From positions 62,001 through 126,000 of the forward strand of contig CAWFAI010000007.1 of the NCBI GenBank assembly GCA_963813725.1: a DNA stretch of 64,000 bases. The letters are read 5' to 3'. Within the stretch, counting starts at the first letter, position 1. Each line of letters opens with the position of its first letter. This stretch comes from VGBV01 sp963813725. Lineage in GTDB: Bacteria > Actinomycetota > Thermoleophilia > Solirubrobacterales > 70-9. The position numbers and the translations under genes are program-made. The notes beneath the pieces are model-generated. The model worked only from the letters and a program-made list of their open reading frames with translations. It was not told the origin of the DNA and searched no databases. This document shows, piece by piece, positions 59,837 to 64,000 of the stretch.

Positions 59837-61015
59837 TCATCCATCGGGCAGGACCTCCACACCGGGCAGCTCCGAGCCCTCGAGGAACTCGAGCGAGGCG
59901 CCGCCGCCCGTCGAGAGCCAATCAACCTCGTCGTCCAGGCCGAACTCGACCATCGCCGCCGCCGAGTCGCCGCCGCCGACGACGCTGTGGCCGGGGGCCG
60001 AGGCGACCGCCTCGGCCACGGCCCGGGTGCCGGCCGCGAACGGGGCCAGCTCGAAGGCTCCCATCGGGCCGTTCCAGAAGACGGTCCCGGCAGAACCGAT
60101 CAGCTTCGCGTACTTGGCCACCGTGTTGGAGCCGACGTCGAGCCCCATCCAGCCCTCGGGCACGTCCACACCGTTCAGCTCCATCACGTCGGTCCCGGCG
60201 TCGAACTCGCGCCCCAGGACCAGGTCCTCGGGCAGATGCATGCGCGCCTTCGCCCGCTCGGCTCGGGGCAGCAGCTCGCGGGCCGCCTCGACGCTGTCAC
60301 CGTCCAGCAGCGACTCGCCCGTATCGCGGCCCTCGGCCTTGAAGAAGCTGAAGCACATGGCGCCGCCGATCAGGATCTCATCCGCGGTGTCGAGGAACTT
60401 CTCGATGACGCCGATCTTGTCGGTCACCTTGGCGCCCCCCAGCACCACCACCAGCGGGCGCTTGGGCTGGTCGCGGACGCTGGACAGCTCCTCCAGCTCA
60501 CGGTCCAGCAGCAGGCCGGCGTAGGCCGGCAGGTGTTGCGCGACTCCGTGGGTGGTCGCGTGGGCGCGGTGGGCGGCGCCGAAGGCGTCGTTCACGTAGA
60601 CGTCGGCGAGCCCGGCGAGCGCCTTTGCCAGCTCGGGGTCGTCCTTCGTCTCCCCTGGCTCGAATCGGCTGTTCTCGAGAACCAGCACCCGGCCGGGCTC
60701 GAGGGCCGAGGCCAGCTCCGAGGCCTCGTCGCCGACGACCGCGGAAGCCTGCGCCACCTCAGAGCCCAGCAGCTCGCGGAGGCGATCCGACACCGGCTTC
60801 ATGGACAGGCTGGGGTCCCTGCCCTCGGGGCGGCCGAGATGCGAGACGAGCACGATCGCCGCCCCCTTCTCGCGCAGCAGCTCGATCGTCGGCAGCGACG
60901 CCTTGATCCGCGTGTCGTCGGCGACGGCCCCGTCCTCGAGCGGCACGTTCAGGTCGGCGCGCAGCAGCACCCGCCTCCCCTCGACCTCCGCGTCCCGGAC
61001 GCTCGCCTTGGCCAA
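59837..61015 (-). CDS. pgk: Phosphoglycerate kinase
   Basis: About 392 residues. RRVLLRADLNVPLEDG, KGAAIVLVSHLGRPEG, FGAAHRAHATTHGVAQ, VVVLGGAKVTDKIGVIEKFL, IGSAGTVFWNGPMGAFELAP and SVVGGGDSAAAMVEFG match the conserved hinge, substrate and nucleotide segments. TTG 61015 is used and lies 6 bases after the gap stop, so the two are co-transcribed. Confidence 0.95.
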   Translation of the reverse strand: MAKASVRDAEVEGRRVLLRADLNVPLEDGAVADDTRIKASLPTIELLREKGAAIVLVSHLGRPEGRDPSLSMKPVSDRLRELLGSEVAQASAVVGDEASELASALEPGRVLVLENSRFEPGETKDDPELAKALAGLADVYVNDAFGAAHRAHATTHGVAQHLPAYAGLLLDRELEELSSVRDQPKRPLVVVLGGAKVTDKIGVIEKFLDTADEILIGGAMCFSFFKAEGRDTGESLLDGDSVEAARELLPRAERAKARMHLPEDLVLGREFDAGTDVMELNGVDVPEGWMGLDVGSNTVAKYAKLIGSAGTVFWNGPMGAFELAPFAAGTRAVAEAVASAPGHSVVGGGDSAAAMVEFGLDDEVDWLSTGGGASLEFLEGSELPGVEVLPDG

Positions 61016-61021
61016 TCTGAG

Positions 61022-62041
<1,020 letters not shown>

Positions 62042-62099
62042 TGACGTCTTCCTCCTTGCTCTGGGACCGGTGAAGTGATCCTCAAGCTAGCGATCAGGC

Positions 62100-62462
62100 C
62101 TACTCCGGCGCGGAGATGATCTCGACCTCGTAGCCGTCCGGGTCGCGCAGCCGGGCGGCGTAGGTGCCCGGGCCCTGCGCCGGAGGGCTGCCCGGCTCGG
62201 CGACTACCTCGCCGCCGCTGGAGACACCCGACTCGAACGACGCCTTGACGGCCGGGATGCTCTTGGCCGGGAAGGAAACGACCCCGAATCCGGGCCCCTG
62301 GCTGCCATCGCTGTTGATGTAGAGGGCGGGCTTATGCATGCCCCACGAGATCGAGCTGGCGCTTTCGGCCTGGCGGCGCCACCCGAGTGGGGCGAGGACG
62401 GCGTCGTAGAAGCTGCCGCTCCGCTCCATATCGGAGACGTTCAGGGTTACGTAATGGATCAC
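62100..62462 (-). CDS. Glyoxalase/VOC family protein
   Basis: About 120 residues with one betaalphabetabetabeta pair: YVTLNVSDMERSGSFYDAVL, APLGWRRQAESASSISWGMH and YAARLRDPDGYEVEIISAPE with a possible metal-binding Glu. The substrate is not predictable. GTG 62462 follows a TAGGCT box by 12 bases. The stop is 58 bases from the gap start. Confidence 0.85.
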   Translation of the reverse strand: MIHYVTLNVSDMERSGSFYDAVLAPLGWRRQAESASSISWGMHKPALYINSDGSQGPGFGVVSFPAKSIPAVKASFESGVSSGGEVVAEPGSPPAQGPGTYAARLRDPDGYEVEIISAPE

Positions 62463-62494
62463 GGCTATACCCAGAGCCTAGTTGACCCAGTCAC

Positions 62495-63262
62495 CTAGCG
62501 GCGCGGCTCCCAGCGGAATGCGAACAGCGCGACCAGGAGCCCGGCGATCCCCCAACCCGCGACCACCGCCAGGTCGCCCCATTCGAAGCCGGACCCGGCG
62601 GTGTTGGGGTCCCACGCGGTGAAGAACGCCTCGAAGAAGTGGCGGATCGGGAACAGGTCGGCGAACTTCAGGACCCCCTCCGGAATCTCGCTGTCGGGGA
62701 TGAAGATGCCGGAGATGAAGTAGAGCGGCAGCACCACGGCGTTGGAGATCGGCGGGGCGGCGTCCTCGGAGGGGATCGCCGCCGTCAGCGCGAAGCCGAG
62801 ACAGCAGAAGGCGAAGGCGCCGACCGCGAGCGTCACGAGCACTGCCGGCAGGCGCGAGTCCGGGAGTGAGACGTCGTAGACCAGGCGCCCGATGATCGAC
62901 ACGAGCACGACCATCAGCACCGACACGACGAGCGAGTTGCCGACCCTGCCCGCTACGAACGTCCCGGGGGGCAGCGGCGTCCCCCGCACCCTCTTCAGCA
63001 GGCCGCGCTCGCGGTCGCGCGTGAGGTTGATCGCCAGGCTCTGCATGGTCGCCGAGATCACGGCGAGTGCGACGATCGCGGGCACGTAGTAGGTGGTCGT
63101 CTTCACCCCGCGCTCCTCGATCTCCTCGTTGCCGAAGATCGTCGCGAAGATGAAGAGGAAGATGAGCGGCAGCAGCACCGTGAAGAAGACCGAGGCCGGG
63201 TTGCGCCAGAACACCTTCTGGTCGAAGCGGAACTGATGGACTGCCAGGCGAGCGGCGCTCAC
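62495..63262 (-). CDS. ABC-2 type transport permease
   Basis: About 255 residues with six helices. VFFTVLLPLIFLFIFATIFG, YYVPAIVALAVISATMQSLA, NLTRDRERGLLKRVRGTPLP and PLYFISGIFIPDSEIPEGVL are typical of the DrrB/ABC-2 family that exports drugs or lipids. GTG 63262 overlaps the ATPase stop (GTGA), so they form one exporter. Confidence 0.9.
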   Translation of the reverse strand: MSAARLAVHQFRFDQKVFWRNPASVFFTVLLPLIFLFIFATIFGNEEIEERGVKTTTYYVPAIVALAVISATMQSLAINLTRDRERGLLKRVRGTPLPPGTFVAGRVGNSLVVSVLMVVLVSIIGRLVYDVSLPDSRLPAVLVTLAVGAFAFCCLGFALTAAIPSEDAAPPISNAVVLPLYFISGIFIPDSEIPEGVLKFADLFPIRHFFEAFFTAWDPNTAGSGFEWGDLAVVAGWGIAGLLVALFAFRWEPRR

Positions 63263-64000
63263 GCCTCCTCGCCTTCCTCGCCGGCGACGCCGTCGCCGTC
63301 GATCAGGTCCAGGTAGACGTCCTCCAGACTCGCCCGCCGCACCTCGAGCCCCGGCAGCCCGCCGTCGCGCCCTTCGGCCCAGGCGGTCAGCTCGCGCAGG
63401 AGGGGAACTGGATCCTCGGCGCTGATCGAGACCTCGGGCCCCTCGATCCGGGCAGCGGCGCGAGCCGTGGCCGGCAGCTGGTCACCCGCGACACCCGGCG
63501 GCAGGCGAAAGGTGATCCGCGTCGCGCGCCGGTCCCGGTCGACGAGCTGGCCCGGCGGGCCCTCGGCGACGATTCGCCCGGCCGCCAGGATCGCGACCCT
63601 GTCGGCCAGCGCCTGGGCCTCGTCCATGTAGTGGGTCGTCAGGAAGACCGTCTTGCCCAGGTCGCGCAGGCCCCCGATCATCTCCCAGGCCCGGCGGCGG
63701 GCCGTCGGGTCGAACCCCGTGGTGGGCTCGTCCAGGAAGAGCAGCTCGGGGTCGCCCACCAGGGCCATCGCCACGTCCAGGCGGCGCTGCTGGCCGCCGG
63801 ACAGGGTCGAGGTGCGGGCGTCGGCCTTCTGGCCCAGCCCGACCAGAGCGATCGTCTCCTCGACCCCGCGCGGATCGGAGTAGTAGCCGGCGTACTGCTG
63901 CAGCAACTCGCGGGGAGTCAACTCGGGCGTCAGCCGGCACTGCTGGAGCACCAGCCCGATCCGCTGCTTCCAGGCGCGCGTCGGCGCGGCGGGGTCCAGG
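63259..64000 (-). CDS. ABC transporter ATP-binding protein, 5' partial
   Basis: The C-terminal part of a DrrA-like ATPase. IGLVLQQCRLTPELTPRELL holds the Q-loop region, STLSGGQQRRLDVAMALVGD is the signature motif, LLFLDEPTTGFDPTARRRAW is Walker B with the catalytic Glu, and VFLTTHYMDEAQALADRVAI holds the switch His. The Walker A lies outside the window beyond 64000. The C-terminal extension (about 80 residues) is typical of DrrA-like subunits. Confidence 0.9.
   Translation of the reverse strand, partial: LDPAAPTRAWKQRIGLVLQQCRLTPELTPRELLQQYAGYYSDPRGVEETIALVGLGQKADARTSTLSGGQQRRLDVAMALVGDPELLFLDEPTTGFDPTARRRAWEMIGGLRDLGKTVFLTTHYMDEAQALADRVAILAAGRIVAEGPPGQLVDRDRRATRITFRLPPGVAGDQLPATARAAARIEGPEVSISAEDPVPLLRELTAWAEGRDGGLPGLEVRRASLEDVYLDLIDGDGVAGEEGEEA

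Overview
The window is high-GC bacterial chromosome. It is most consistent with an actinobacterium of the Thermoleophilia/Solirubrobacterales type. This is an inference from a GTP-type PEP carboxykinase, an actinobacterial SOS box (CGAAC-N4-GTTCG) in front of lexA, a bacterial RNase P RNA, Lys/Cys-rich secreted proteins, and many genes whose start codon lies 6-10 bases after a TANNNT-type -10 box (leaderless transcription). No rRNA, CRISPR array, transposase or phage gene was seen.

Bases 1-20000 hold a cell-surface polysaccharide locus. It contains a flippase, a surface TIM-barrel-like protein, a methyltransferase, a Wzz-like chain-length protein, an O-antigen ligase/polymerase, several glycosyltransferases (one a GT2-WecG fusion, one decayed), a sugar epimerase, a PIG-L deacetylase, a glucose-1-phosphate cytidylyltransferase, a SAF-domain oxidoreductase, an RfbC-type epimerase and the initiating polyprenyl-phosphate sugar transferase. 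LuxR-type regulators sit at both ends. The locus is scarred: it has repeated segments, a PA14-domain remnant, and a 130-bp duplication of the 5' end of an unknown tandem-domain gene placed in front of a glycosyltransferase. Two minus-strand units share a duplicated 62-bp upstream element.

Bases 20000-36300 carry regulators (response regulators, ECF sigma factor) and central metabolism. These are pckG, a tightly overlapped sucC/sucD/ferredoxin trio followed by an acyl-CoA synthetase and an MFS exporter, a HemL-like aminotransferase, a DUF255 thioredoxin protein, a ZIP transporter, a SnoaL-like protein that seems to start at ATC, and glutamine synthetase.

Bases 36300-50300 contain a palindromic operator over a good promoter, an RlpA-like protein under a c-di-AMP (ydaO) riboswitch, rnpB, an RTX-like protein, lexA with its SOS box and an overlapping zinc-ribbon gene, tRNA-Leu(GAG), secG, a cytochrome c maturation set split in two (ccmF/ccmE and tlpA/ccmH), and tRNA-Gly(CCC).

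Bases 50300-64000 are housekeeping: argS, an M48 peptidase-RlmH fusion, a phosphoesterase, a lipoprotein-PknB kinase pair, tgt, and a glycolytic run gpmI-tpiA-pgk-gap. A VOC protein and an ABC-2 exporter cut by the window edge follow.

Several genes, including the conserved tgt and an enoyl-CoA hydratase, are split by single-base frame changes. Because conserved genes are affected, sequence or assembly indels should be excluded before calling them pseudogenes.
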